NCBI GenBank assembly: GCA_027035985.1
Contig: JALVTI010000139.1
Coordinates: forward strand, 1-22,209
Direction: 5' to 3'
DNA: 22,209 nt
Origin: Aquificales bacterium
GTDB lineage: Bacteria > Aquificota > Aquificia > Aquificales > QOAS01
A program made the position numbers and the translations under genes. The first letter of the stretch is position 1; every line of letters starts with the position of its first letter. The notes beneath the pieces were generated by a model. That model had not been told where the DNA came from. It ran no database searches and saw nothing but the letters and a program-made list of their open reading frames with translations. Of the stretch, positions 7,017-14,617 are shown in pieces.

Positions 7017-8107
7017 AGGGATAAGTATTTGTAATAGGCGGCGCAGGCGCCCTCTGAGGAAACCATGCACGCACCTATCGGGTTTTTGGGGGTGCAAGCC
7101 GTTCCGAAAATTGGACAATCGGTCGGTTTAGCCTTACCCTTTAGTATTTCGCCGCATATACATAGCTTGTGGTCGTCTATAGGTTCTTTGGGAAGGATTT
7201 CGTCGAAGTAAATTTCCGCGTCCCATTCGGAGTATTCACCTTTTAATTTCAAACCGCTACGGGGGATGTCTCCCAATCCCCTCCACCTAAAGGTTTCCCT
7301 TTCCTCAAAATACTTTTCCATCAATTGTTGGGCTTTTACATTACCCTCCCAGGAGACGGCTCTCGTATATTGGATTTCTACCTCAGCGCGGTTTTCCTTT
7401 AGCTGTTTCAATATCATCAAAACGCTTTCCAAAATGTCGACTGGTTCGAAACCGCTAATCACAACCGGAACGCGGTATTTTTCCACAAAGGGTTTGTAAG
7501 CATTTCCCCCGATTATGGCGCTCACGTGTCCGGGTCCTATAAACGCCTCTATCTCGCTTTCGTGCATTACCGCCTCCATGGCGGGAATCACCAAAACGTG
7601 GTTTACGTGAACCAATAGGTTTTTGATGCCTCTTTGGGTTGCCAATTCCATAAGACTCGCCGTCATGGGGGTGGTGGTTTCGAAACCTATTGCGAAAAAG
7701 ACCACTTTTTTATCGGGGTTTTCCTCGGCTATCTTTAGAGACTCCAGGGGGGAATAAACCATTCTTATATCCCTTCCCTTTGCCCTCTCCTTTATTAGGG
7801 AACTTTTGGAGCCGGGAACCCTCATCATATCCCCGTAGGTGGTGAGGATTACATTCGGTTGGTTCGCTATCGCTATCGCTTGGTCTATTCTCTCTTTTGG
7901 CATAACGCACACGGGACAGCCGGGTCCGTGGAGAAACTCTATCCCGAAGGGCTCCAACAATTTGTTTAAGCCGTATCTCATTATCGCGTGGGTATGCCCA
8001 CCGCAAACCTCCATAATCTTGACGGGGCGACCGGGTGCCTCCCGTTCGATGGCTTTTAACAATTTTTTCACCAACTCGGGGTTTCTAAGGTCTTTGAGCA
8101 GTTCCAT
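7013..8107 (-). CDS. hypD: Hydrogenase maturation protein HypD
   Basis: HypD works with HypC to assemble and carry the Fe(CN)2CO group of [NiFe]-hydrogenase in the cytoplasm. Conserved elements are all present: MEVCGGHTHA (Cys35), HGPGCPVCVMP (Cys64, Cys67), the GFETTTP stretch, GPGHVSAIIG, and the C-terminal iron-sulfur cysteines in KLCICGEILKG, TDCPIFG and TACTPKNPIGACMVSSEGAC. The 364-residue length is typical. It indicates a hydrogen-oxidising metabolism, as expected for Aquificota. No other hyp or hydrogenase genes are in the window, so it stands alone here. Its stop overlaps that of the convergent WbpL-like gene by 4 nt. A TAATAAT element precedes the ATG by 8 nt, with no Shine-Dalgarno. 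Confidence 0.97.
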   Translation of the reverse strand: MELLKDLRNPELVKKLLKAIEREAPGRPVKIMEVCGGHTHAIMRYGLNKLLEPFGIEFLHGPGCPVCVMPKERIDQAIAIANQPNVILTTYGDMMRVPGSKSSLIKERAKGRDIRMVYSPLESLKIAEENPDKKVVFFAIGFETTTPMTASLMELATQRGIKNLLVHVNHVLVIPAMEAVMHESEIEAFIGPGHVSAIIGGNAYKPFVEKYRVPVVISGFEPVDILESVLMILKQLKENRAEVEIQYTRAVSWEGNVKAQQLMEKYFEERETFRWRGLGDIPRSGLKLKGEYSEWDAEIYFDEILPKEPIDDHKLCICGEILKGKAKPTDCPIFGTACTPKNPIGACMVSSEGACAAYYKYLSL

Positions 8108-8188
8108 TTAAGGGAATTATTACACCCACCTATTGTTGACCTTTCTCCTTCTACCCCGCCTTAGGGAGTTTATTTAATTTTTTTCCCC

Positions 8189-9610
8189 GTGCAGGCGGTC
8201 GTTAGAAGTAATCCGCAGATAGAGGATACGGTAATAGGAACCCTTATTTTTGACCCCTCCTATATGAGTGTGGTACTCGAGGAGGGTATAAGGGAATCCC
8301 ACTTTTTGGAATTGGTAAATCAAAAGATTTTCGAGGTTCTATTAAAGCTTTGGAACGAAAAGGGGAATAACCTCACCTATGACCTAATCGTAGAAGCCCT
8401 AAAAAGGGAAAGGGTTATCCCCGACTATATAGACGAGGAAAAGCTCATCGAAAGGTATTCGACAAATTTCGTCCGCTCGGTGGAGATTTTGCGCGAATAC
8501 TGCCAACTTCTAAAGAAATACGCCCTCCGGAAGGAACTCGTGGAAATAGCCAACGAAATCCTTTCCAAAGACTACCGCGACCCCGAAGAGCTATTGGAAA
8601 TGCTTTTGGACAAAACCTTTGAACTCTCTTCCAAGAGGGATATTGCTCCCTACGTTTCGTTAGCCGATATAGTTCCCCAATTGAAGGAAACCATAGAACG
8701 TTTTGAAAAATCCCAATCCCACATTACGGGTATATCGAGCGGTTTCCCCGACCTCGATAGGTTGACAACGGGCTTTCACGGAGGAGACCTCGTTATAGTG
8801 GCCGGTCGTCCCGGAATGGGTAAGTCTAGTTTTGCCCTCTCCATAGCGAAATATGTAGCCCAAAGGGAAGGTCTACCGGTAGGTTTCTTTTCTCTCGAAA
8901 TGGCTAAAGACCAATTGGCACTGCGTCTACTCTCCTTCCTCTCGAGAATACCGCTTTACGACCTGCGTTTGGGAAAACTTACAAAGGAGCAGAAAGAAAT
9001 TCTCCAAAAAAGCTTTGAGGAACTGCAATCCCTACCGATTTATATAGACGACAGCGCCGCCCTTTCGACCACCGATTTGAGAATAAAGGCACTCCGAATG
9101 AAGAAGGAAAGGGGTATAGAACTACTCATAGTGGACTATTTGCAACTCCTTAGGGGGGTGAAGAAATATTCCTCCCGCCAAGAGGAGGTAGCCGAAATTT
9201 CGAGGAGTTTAAAGGCGCTGGCTAAGGAGTTGGACATTCCGGTCATAGCCCTTGCGCAACTCTCCAGACAGGTAGAACAGAGAAGCGACAAACGTCCCCA
9301 ACTCGCCGACCTGCGCGAGAGCGGACAGATAGAGCAGGACGCCGACCTAATTATCTTCCTCCACCGACCGGAATACTATATGAAGTTGAAAAAGAAGGAA
9401 GTCCCCCCTGATATGCAGGGGAAAGTGGAGATTATCGTCGCAAAACAACGGCAGGGTCCCACCGGTATAGTCGAGGCTCTGTTTATCGATAAACTTTCGC
9501 TCTTCGAACCCAAAGACCCGACGGAGGAGGAACCTTTCCTCGAGGAACTCGAAGAGGAGGAGATAGGCGATGCCGATGTCGACCTCGGCGAACTGGATTT
9601 GGACTTTTAA
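8189..9610 (+). CDS. dnaB: Replicative DNA helicase DnaB
   Basis: The hexameric 5'-3' helicase that unwinds DNA at the replication fork. The N-terminal collar domain (about 10-125) begins at NPQIEDTVIGTLIFDP. The RecA-like motor follows a linker: GISSGFPDLDRLTTGF, Walker A GRPGMGKSS (206-214), FFSLEMAKDQL, Walker B LLIVDYLQLL (312-321) and the ALAQLSRQVEQR arginine-finger region. A strongly acidic tail fills the last 30 residues. The start is GTG at 8189, with the expected N-terminal motif only nine residues in. No Shine-Dalgarno is close; a TTTAAT hexamer ends 10 nt upstream. No intein is seen; the 473-residue length is normal. It is divergent from hypD, with 81 bp between. Confidence 0.96.
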   Translation: MQAVVRSNPQIEDTVIGTLIFDPSYMSVVLEEGIRESHFLELVNQKIFEVLLKLWNEKGNNLTYDLIVEALKRERVIPDYIDEEKLIERYSTNFVRSVEILREYCQLLKKYALRKELVEIANEILSKDYRDPEELLEMLLDKTFELSSKRDIAPYVSLADIVPQLKETIERFEKSQSHITGISSGFPDLDRLTTGFHGGDLVIVAGRPGMGKSSFALSIAKYVAQREGLPVGFFSLEMAKDQLALRLLSFLSRIPLYDLRLGKLTKEQKEILQKSFEELQSLPIYIDDSAALSTTDLRIKALRMKKERGIELLIVDYLQLLRGVKKYSSRQEEVAEISRSLKALAKELDIPVIALAQLSRQVEQRSDKRPQLADLRESGQIEQDADLIIFLHRPEYYMKLKKKEVPPDMQGKVEIIVAKQRQGPTGIVEALFIDKLSLFEPKDPTEEEPFLEELEEEEIGDADVDLGELDLDF

Positions 9611-9614
9611 GATT

Positions 9615-9648
9615 TATAATTTTGTTTAGAAATTACACTAAAGGGAGG
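9615..9648 (+). promoter_or_regulatory. -10 box and Shine-Dalgarno for the 54-residue membrane peptide
   Basis: A perfect TATAAT (9615-9620) sits just after the dnaB stop, and a perfect GGGAGG (9643-9648) lies 9 nt before the ATG at 9658. No good -35 hexamer is seen at standard spacing (it would fall inside the dnaB end). The gene therefore probably has its own promoter and an ordinary leader of about 30 nt. Confidence 0.5.
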
Positions 9649-9657
9649 TAGGAAAAA

Positions 9658-9822
9658 ATGAACGGGATAACCATGGGAATTATTGGTCTTATTTGGGTTA
9701 CCATAGCTGTTGTATTGGTTATTCTTGCCTTTTTCGGAGGGGATATTCTGGCTGCATTAGTATTCCTTGGGGTGGTGTTTGCAACTCCTTTTGTACTAAA
9801 TAAAGCTGCCGATGTTGTTTAG
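9658..9822 (+). CDS. Small membrane protein, 54 residues, function unknown
   Basis: I do not recognise this small protein. It starts with ATG at 9658 behind a strong GGGAGG Shine-Dalgarno and ends with TAG at 9820-9822. The translation is almost entirely hydrophobic. One membrane helix runs from about residue 7 to 26 (GIIGLIWVTIAVVLVILAFF), a short GGD turn follows, and a second helix covers about 31-47 (LAALVFLGVVFATPFVL), before a short NKAADVV tail. The clean ribosome-binding site and the TATAAT box make a real gene likely. It could be a regulator of a membrane complex or a phage-shock-like peptide, but nothing shows that. Its end overlaps the convergent TM2 gene by 4 nt. Confidence 0.7.
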   Translation: MNGITMGIIGLIWVTIAVVLVILAFFGGDILAALVFLGVVFATPFVLNKAADVV

Positions 9823-10055
9823 AACTCCTTTTTTCTTTTAACCCATTGGGGGATCTTATAGGCGTCGTATAACCAAAGACCCACCAATAGGAGAAAGGTA
9901 ATAGCACCCGGTCCTAAGTAGAGTCCGAAGAAACTCAAAAACCACAAAAGGGGATAGAGCCACCAACCTTCCTCTTTGAGGTATATCCTGTGTCCGCCTA
10001 TCCACCAGCCGGTGGTAAGCCAGAGCAGATATGCTACCTTTAGGTCTCTTTGCAT
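9819..10055 (-). CDS. TM2-domain membrane protein
   Basis: A 78-residue inner-membrane protein. The pattern of a first helix (VAYLLWLTTGWWIGG), the GGHRIYLKEEG turn and a second hydrophobic block matches the TM2 domain, whose hallmark is a G-x-H-R-x-Y-L loop between two helices; a further hydrophobic stretch, FLLLVGLWLYDAY, is also present. The tail is basic (WVKRKKEF). Family function is unknown. The gene lies 25 nt after adk on the same strand and may be read through from it. The start ATG at 10055 has no strong Shine-Dalgarno. Confidence 0.75.
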   Translation of the reverse strand: MQRDLKVAYLLWLTTGWWIGGHRIYLKEEGWWLYPLLWFLSFFGLYLGPGAITFLLLVGLWLYDAYKIPQWVKRKKEF

Positions 10056-10080
10056 CTCTAAAGGATTTTAAGGGGAAAGT

Positions 10081-10698
10081 TTAGGAAATCCCCAAAGCGT
10101 TCAACAAATCTCTATAGACCTCTTCGGGGGCTTTTGTGGCGTCTATCCTAACGAGGTTTCCCTTTTTCTCGTAATACTCTATAAGGGGTGCGGTTTGCTT
10201 CCTGTAGACCTCGAGGCGTTTTCTTATTACCTCCTCCCTATCGTCGTCGCGCTGGATAACCTCAACCCCTTCGGGGGGAGGGTTGTATTTGATGTGGTAG
10301 ACTTTGCCGGTCTTGGGGTCTATGCGGCGTCCGGAGAGGCGTTCGACCACAACCTCGTCGGGAACGTCAAATAGGATTACCGCATCGACCTTTTTACCCA
10401 TTTCGGCGAGCATCTTATCGAGGGCTTCGGCTTGGGCTATAGTTCTGGGAAAGCCGTCGAGAATAACATTTCCCCCTTCGGGGAGTTTCTCCTTTATCAT
10501 CTCGATGATAAGCTCGTCGGGAACGAGCTCTCCCCTATCCATGTATTCCTTAGCCTTAAGCCCCAAGGGGGTTTGGTTCCTAACCGCCTCCCTCAGGAGA
10601 TCGCCGGTGGATATGTGGATAAAACCCTTTTCCTCGACCAACCTTTGAGCTTGGGTTCCCTTTCCCGCACCGGGGGGACCTAGAAATACCACTATCAT
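10081..10698 (-). CDS. adk: Adenylate kinase
   Basis: Catalyses ATP + AMP = 2 ADP in the cytoplasm. The P-loop GPPGAGKGTQ is at residues 7-16, the NMP-binding region has STGDLLREAVRN, the hinge holds ILDGFPRT, and a long LID domain includes RRIDPKTGKVYHIKYNPP followed by RDDDREEVIRKRLEVY. The LID has no zinc-binding cysteines, so it is of the non-zinc type. The 205-residue length is typical. No Shine-Dalgarno is present; a perfect TATAAT on the minus strand (10714-10709) ends 10 nt before the ATG. The usual secY-adk-map neighbourhood is not seen. The TM2 gene follows. Confidence 0.97.
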   Translation of the reverse strand: MIVVFLGPPGAGKGTQAQRLVEEKGFIHISTGDLLREAVRNQTPLGLKAKEYMDRGELVPDELIIEMIKEKLPEGGNVILDGFPRTIAQAEALDKMLAEMGKKVDAVILFDVPDEVVVERLSGRRIDPKTGKVYHIKYNPPPEGVEVIQRDDDREEVIRKRLEVYRKQTAPLIEYYEKKGNLVRIDATKAPEEVYRDLLNALGIS

Positions 10699-10708
10699 AG
10701 GAATGGCA

Positions 10709-10714
10709 ATTATA
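10709..10714 (-). promoter_or_regulatory. -10 box of adk, close to the start codon
   Basis: TATAAT on the minus strand lies 10 nt upstream of the adk ATG. Transcription starting about 7 nt downstream of the box would leave a leader of only a few bases, in keeping with the absence of a Shine-Dalgarno. No good -35 match is evident. Confidence 0.5.
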
Positions 10715-10805
10715 TAATCTCCCCTGTTTTGGAATTTTCGGACAATTTTCTTCCCTCCAAAGGGTCGACTAAACTCCTAATTTCAAAACCCAAAGGGGGT
10801 AAGGA

Positions 10806-11336
10806 ATGAAAGAGATAAAACTCGACCTAAAGCAGATTTTTGAGAAGGAAAAACAGCCCTTCTTTAAGGCGGAATACGAGATAGAGCCCAAAGACCTCGG
10901 GATACCCGCCGACGTGGGCGAAATAACCGAACCCATAAAGGTGGAGGTCAATATCGTAAAAAACCCCAAAGGGGAGGGTTATAAGGTCTCCTACAACATA
11001 AAGGGGGGTATAGAACTGACCTGCTCCCGCTGTTTGGAGGTGTTTAAAAAAGACCTCGGCGGAGAGCATACCGTTATAGCCCAAAGGGGTGGCGAAAATA
11101 GGGAGCACCTGCGCGAGAGCGACCTAAACACCTTCCAATTGGAGGGAGACGTTTTGAACCTCACCGACCTCGTGAGGGAGCAGATAATTCTTGACGTGCC
11201 CTACAAACCCTTATGCCATCCCGAGTGTAAGGGTATTGAGGGACACCCGGTGGAGTTTGAGAGAGAGGAAAAACCTTCCGAGGGTGAAAATAGCGGTTCC
11301 CCCTTTGCGGAGTTGAAAAAGTTCCTCAACCGATAG
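10806..11336 (+). CDS. YceD/DUF177-family protein
   Basis: A 176-residue member of the YceD (DUF177) family, linked in bacteria and plastids to 23S rRNA accumulation and usually encoded just before rpmF (ribosomal protein L32). Family features: a beta-rich N-terminal half, the LTCSRCLEVF cysteine pair (Cys73, Cys76), the EGDVLNLTDLVREQIILDVPYKPLC core and a second cysteine pair (Cys137, Cys141). Start ATG at 10806 has a G-rich ribosome-binding region (GGGGGTAAGGA) directly upstream, part of a CCCAAAGGGGG palindrome. No rpmF follows: the stop (TAG) overlaps the end of the convergent ABC gene by 11 nt, so the common yceD-rpmF pairing is broken here. Confidence 0.85.
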   Translation: MKEIKLDLKQIFEKEKQPFFKAEYEIEPKDLGIPADVGEITEPIKVEVNIVKNPKGEGYKVSYNIKGGIELTCSRCLEVFKKDLGGEHTVIAQRGGENREHLRESDLNTFQLEGDVLNLTDLVREQIILDVPYKPLCHPECKGIEGHPVEFEREEKPSEGENSGSPFAELKKFLNR

Positions 11337-12102
11337 TGGAGAGTTCCTTAAATATGGAGACCAACCTTTGGGTGTAGGGGTGTTTGGGACTCTCGTAGAT
11401 TTTAAAAACGTCACCCTCCTCCACCTTTTGTCCCTCCTTCATAACCAAAACGCGGTCGGCTACCTCCCAAACCACCCCAAAGTCGTGGGTGACCAGAAGG
11501 ATAGCCTTTCCGTCCCCCTTTAGTTTTCTAAAGAGATTCAAGACCTTCTTTTGGGTTGAAACGTCGAGGGCGGTCGTGGGTTCGTCCGCCAGGAGCAGGG
11601 AGGGATTGTTAACGGTGGCGTCGGCGATATTCACCCTCTGCTTTAACCCCCCCGATAGTTGGTGGGGATAGGAATTGTAAACCCTTTCGGGGTCTGGAAT
11701 TCCGCAATACCTCAAGGCGGATAGAGTCGCACTTTTGCAATCCCTTTGGGGGAAATGGATTCTGCAGGTTTCCTCAATCTGTTTTCCCACTTTAAAGAGG
11801 GGGTCGAGGTAGACCGACGGCTCTTGGAATATAAAGCCTATCTCTTTCCCCATAAGGGTGCGTCTCTCCTCCCGCGAAAGCGGGGTTAAATCTTTTTCTT
11901 TGAAAATTATTTGCCCGCTAACGCGGGAATTGGGAGGTAGAAGTCCGGCTATAGCCTTCAAAACGGTCGACTTGCCGCTACCGCTCTCCCCGACGATGCA
12001 GAGTATTTCACCTCTTTTGAGGGAAAGGGATAGATTTTCCACCGCCGGTTTTTTGGAATTCGGATAGACCACCGTAAGGTTTCGGAGCTCCAACAGAACC
12101 AT
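11326..12102 (-). CDS. ABC transporter ATP-binding protein, Opp/Dpp type, orphan
   Basis: A 258-residue ATPase subunit of the peptide/nickel (OppD/DppD) importer class. Walker A GESGSGKST (38-46), Q-loop FQEPSVYLDP (92-101), the signature LSGGLKQRV (149-157), Walker B LLLADEPT (169-176, catalytic Glu174) and the switch His in LLVTHDFG are all intact, and the class-specific HPYTQRL end is near residue 241. Permease and binding-protein genes are not present on either side, so the partner must lie elsewhere. Substrate cannot be told from this subunit. The gene is shorter than typical DppD and lacks most of the extended C-terminal region. Confidence 0.88.
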   Translation of the reverse strand: MVLLELRNLTVVYPNSKKPAVENLSLSLKRGEILCIVGESGSGKSTVLKAIAGLLPPNSRVSGQIIFKEKDLTPLSREERRTLMGKEIGFIFQEPSVYLDPLFKVGKQIEETCRIHFPQRDCKSATLSALRYCGIPDPERVYNSYPHQLSGGLKQRVNIADATVNNPSLLLADEPTTALDVSTQKKVLNLFRKLKGDGKAILLVTHDFGVVWEVADRVLVMKEGQKVEEGDVFKIYESPKHPYTQRLVSIFKELSTIG

Positions 12103-12156
12103 TTGGGGGATTTAGGTTAATCCATTCCCTTCAATTGGAGATGTTAAACGTTTTTA

Positions 12157-12555
12157 CTATTTTTGGTTTATACACTTTTTTAACCCTTTATCAAAGGTTT
12201 CGACCGAATATTTTCCACTATAAGCGCACAGAATACAGTCTACAAAGTCAAGGTTTTTCTTTGCAAATATTTCCAAAGCTTGGATTATTACTTCCTTATC
12301 GCTAACTTTTATAGTTTTAAATTTTAAAAGTTCCCTTAACACTTCTGAAATTTCCTTTCTCTCAACCTTATAAAGTTTTTGGAGAACATAGACGACTTCG
12401 GCAATAACGGGTTGTAATATTAAAAGCTTTCTCTTTCCCATTAATGCGTCGTTAAAAATTTCTTCCGCTTTTTTGTATAGTTCCTCGTGGTCTTTCAATA
12501 AATACCTCAAAATGATATTGGCATCAACTATTGTTGTACTTTTCGAGGAAGACAT
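12157..12555 (-). CDS. vapC: VapC-type PIN-domain toxin ribonuclease
   Basis: A PIN-domain endoribonuclease, the toxin half of a VapBC module, held inactive by the upstream antitoxin. The acidic active-site residues are visible: Asp in TTIVDANIILRYLL, Glu in PVIAEVVYVLQK, Asp in LDFVDCILCAYS and a final Asp in ETFDKGLKKC. About 132 residues, normal for the family. I start it at the ATG at 12555 (MSSSKSTT) rather than 12564 because the PIN core begins soon after; either way it overlaps the antitoxin gene by about 32-41 nt, typical translational coupling. The stop is TAG followed directly by TAA. The region is AT-rich relative to the neighbouring housekeeping genes. Confidence 0.88.
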   Translation of the reverse strand: MSSSKSTTIVDANIILRYLLKDHEELYKKAEEIFNDALMGKRKLLILQPVIAEVVYVLQKLYKVERKEISEVLRELLKFKTIKVSDKEVIIQALEIFAKKNLDFVDCILCAYSGKYSVETFDKGLKKCINQK

Positions 12556-12766
12556 TTTTAGCAACCTCTTTCTCCTCTTTCACTATTTCCTCAATAGGTT
12601 TACCCTTTTTGGCGTATTTTTGAAGTGCTCCGCCAAGGGTTTTAAGGGGTTTTATCACGATTTTGTCGCCTTCCATAGATATTTCCACAACATTTGTTCC
12701 AAGTTTTTTTCTAAACTCGGCGGGTATGGTAAGCTGACCCTTTTTGGTAATTTTTGCGGTTGGCAC
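12524..12766 (-). CDS. vapB: AbrB/MazE-fold antitoxin (VapB-type)
   Basis: An 80-residue antitoxin that binds the PIN toxin through its C-terminus and the operon promoter through its N-terminal swapped-hairpin (SpoVT-AbrB) fold. The ITKKGQLTIPAEFRKKLG motif is a textbook AbrB-type DNA-binding strand pattern. The C-terminal half is a charged helix (GKPIEEIVKEEKEVAKNVF) suited to toxin binding. The start is GTG at 12766, fixed by a perfect AGGAGGA at 12780-12774 with 7 nt spacing. It probably autoregulates the pair. Confidence 0.9.
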   Translation of the reverse strand: MPTAKITKKGQLTIPAEFRKKLGTNVVEISMEGDKIVIKPLKTLGGALQKYAKKGKPIEEIVKEEKEVAKNVFLEKYNNS

Positions 12767-12773
12767 CTTACTT

Positions 12774-12780
12774 TCCTCCT
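12774..12780 (-). promoter_or_regulatory. Strong Shine-Dalgarno of the VapB antitoxin
   Basis: AGGAGGA on the minus strand, 7 nt before the GTG start. It fixes the antitoxin start and is one of the few strong ribosome-binding sites in the window, fitting the need for antitoxin to be made in excess. Confidence 0.75.
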
Positions 12781-12838
12781 ATGGATTACTATTATTAAAA
12801 GACCTAAGGGTGGAAATGCATTTGCTTTTTCACTTTCT

Positions 12839-13154
12839 TTAGAAGGTTGGATTTATTCCACTCTCCTCTAAAAGTTTCAACAGGTTGATATACTCCCCAT
12901 TTGGGAGTTTCAAATCCCTATCCCAATCGGTTACCGTCCAATCTTTCCCCTTGGGTGTGTATAAAACTTTCCTTTTCCTTATGAGGAACCACAATACCAA
13001 TTCCACACCGCTTTCCAGTAGATCTTTGGTTTTGGCAAATATATAACCTTCTTCTCCTCCAAACCTATGGGTGTCAACCTTTGTATCGATTTCTATAAAC
13101 AACAACGGTGGGGTATGGGTATATCAATAGGTCTCTATTTTTTACTGAACTCTT
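12839..13154 (-). pseudogene. Uma2-family (DUF820) remnant, truncated and frameshifted
   Basis: The open frame 12839-13105 encodes 88 residues that resemble the C-terminal half of Uma2/DUF820 proteins (restriction-endonuclease fold, unknown substrate). It shows the LLFIEIDTKVD strand, the KTKDLLESGVELVLWF helix and strand, a WTVTDWDRDLKL segment and an INLLKLLEESGI ending. An in-frame TGA lies at 13126-13124. The neighbouring frame just upstream reads NRDLLIYPYPT, a plausible continuation, so a one-base shift near 13106-13123 is likely. Roughly the N-terminal half of a normal 180-200-residue protein is missing, because rseP ends at 13211. No Shine-Dalgarno precedes 13105. The assignment is by pattern only and moderately sure. 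Confidence 0.5.
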
Positions 13155-13210
13155 TACGTCTTCAGATTCATAACACCCCCTAAAGGGTAATTTAAGGAAA
13201 GAGAGAGAAC

Positions 13211-14536
13211 TTAAGGAGAGGGGAGTAATTTACCGGTGGTTAAAACCCTTATGAGGTCTTGGGAAATTATAAACAGCATTAGGGAGACAATGATAACGAC
13301 TCCTATTTTGAACCACCACTCCCTCACCTTGTTGGGGATGGGTCTTCCGGTAATCCACTCTATGAGGAAGAGGAGTATTAATCCCCCGTCCAGTAGGGGT
13401 AAGGGTATGAGGTTGAAGAGGGCAAGCTGAACCGATAGCGTTCCCATAGCAGCTATAAAGGGAATAATTCCCAGTTTTGCCGCCTCCCCGGCGAAGCCGG
13501 CTATGGCAAGGGGTCCCCCGAGCGTTTTAACCGATACCTGTCCCGTTATAAGTCCCCAGAGCACCTTTACGGTCATAACGGTCAGAAACCACGTGCGGTC
13601 TATGGCTAGTTTTAAAGCCTCCAAGGGGTTGTGATGGATTTCCTTATACTCTATTGGTGCCGATATACCGAGAATATAGCGAACCTTTCGGTTGGGAAGT
13701 TTTATTTCTTTTGGAACCACCGTTAGGGTAAGAATTTTTCCGTTCCTCTCAATGGTCAACTTTATAGGTTTCCCCTCCGATTGTTGGATTATTTTGGGTA
13801 AATCCCACCAGGAGTGGACTTTTATTCCGTTCACCTCCAATATGCGGTCTCCCGGTTTTAAACCGACCTGCTCGGCGGGGTAACCCTTTTCAACCTCTCC
13901 CACAACCGGCGGAAGGTAGGGTAGTATCCCCAAACCCTTTTTGAGGAGGTCGTAGGAGAGTTTTACCTTAAGTTGGACAAGTTTTCCGTCCCTCTTAACG
14001 GTAAGGGTTACCTCTTTGCCGGTGTCCTCCCGCAGGAGCTCGTCCAACTGCTCCCACGAGTGGACTTTCACACCGTTAACCGCCACTATTAGGTCTCCCT
14101 CTTTTAAACCAACCTCCGCCGCGGGGGATTTGGGTTCTACATAACCCACCTTGGGAGGTTCGAAAATGTATTTGGGAACCGGTTGGGGTGAGAGGTATAC
14201 CACCCAAAACGCCAAAATTGCGAAGAGGAAGTTAAAGAGGGGTCCCGCAAAGGCGATTAGTATCCTCTGCCACGGCGGTTTGGCGTAAAAGGAACGGGGG
14301 TCTTGGCGCGCCTCGGGACTGTCCTCTTCTCCGTACATCTTCACATAGCCGCCAAGCGGCAAAAGGGCTATCTGATAGACGGTTTCGCCCAACTTTTTTC
14401 TAATTAGAGGGGGTCCGAAACCTATCGAAAAGACTTCCACCTTTACGCCGAAAGCCTTAGCCACTATGAAGTGGCCGAATTCGTGAACCAGAATGAGGAT
14501 GCCAATGAATACCAGAAACGCCAAAAGTGTTTCCAT
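13211..14536 (-). CDS. rseP: Site-2 zinc metalloprotease RseP
   Basis: An intramembrane protease of the M50 family that cleaves anti-sigma factors and leftover signal peptides. The first membrane helix carries the zinc motif HEFGH (His18-His22). A second membrane helix precedes two PDZ domains, about residues 125-200 (GYVEPKSPAAEVGLKEGD start) and 205-285 (VEKGYPAEQVGLKPGD start). The C-terminal membrane region has the zinc-ligand segment NLIPLPLLDGG (about 375-385). The 441-residue length and two-PDZ layout are standard. The usual dxr/cdsA neighbours are absent. No Shine-Dalgarno; an AAAATA run lies just before the ATG, next to a CCCCGCGGGG palindrome (14550-14559). Confidence 0.95.
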   Translation of the reverse strand: METLLAFLVFIGILILVHEFGHFIVAKAFGVKVEVFSIGFGPPLIRKKLGETVYQIALLPLGGYVKMYGEEDSPEARQDPRSFYAKPPWQRILIAFAGPLFNFLFAILAFWVVYLSPQPVPKYIFEPPKVGYVEPKSPAAEVGLKEGDLIVAVNGVKVHSWEQLDELLREDTGKEVTLTVKRDGKLVQLKVKLSYDLLKKGLGILPYLPPVVGEVEKGYPAEQVGLKPGDRILEVNGIKVHSWWDLPKIIQQSEGKPIKLTIERNGKILTLTVVPKEIKLPNRKVRYILGISAPIEYKEIHHNPLEALKLAIDRTWFLTVMTVKVLWGLITGQVSVKTLGGPLAIAGFAGEAAKLGIIPFIAAMGTLSVQLALFNLIPLPLLDGGLILLFLIEWITGRPIPNKVREWWFKIGVVIIVSLMLFIISQDLIRVLTTGKLLPSP

Positions 14537-14582
14537 GTTCTTTTATTTTCCCCGCGGGGGTTTGGCGGTGGAATGAAATTCC

Positions 14583-14610
14583 TTGCAAGGGGCGGTTAAT
14601 CTTGGATACT
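14583..14610 (+). promoter_or_regulatory. Promoter of ilvN giving a leaderless mRNA
   Basis: A -35-like TTGCAA (14583-14588) and a -10-like GATACT (14605-14610) are separated by 16 bp. The -10 box ends 7 nt before the ilvN ATG at 14618, so the expected transcription start is at or next to the ATG. There is no Shine-Dalgarno. Confidence 0.55.
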
Positions 14611-14617
14611 TATCCCT

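Noticed and set aside
7436..7460. GGTTCGAAACC, similar to a tRNA T-arm
   Set aside because: It lies in the coding sequence of hypD and no acceptor or anticodon arm can be formed around it.
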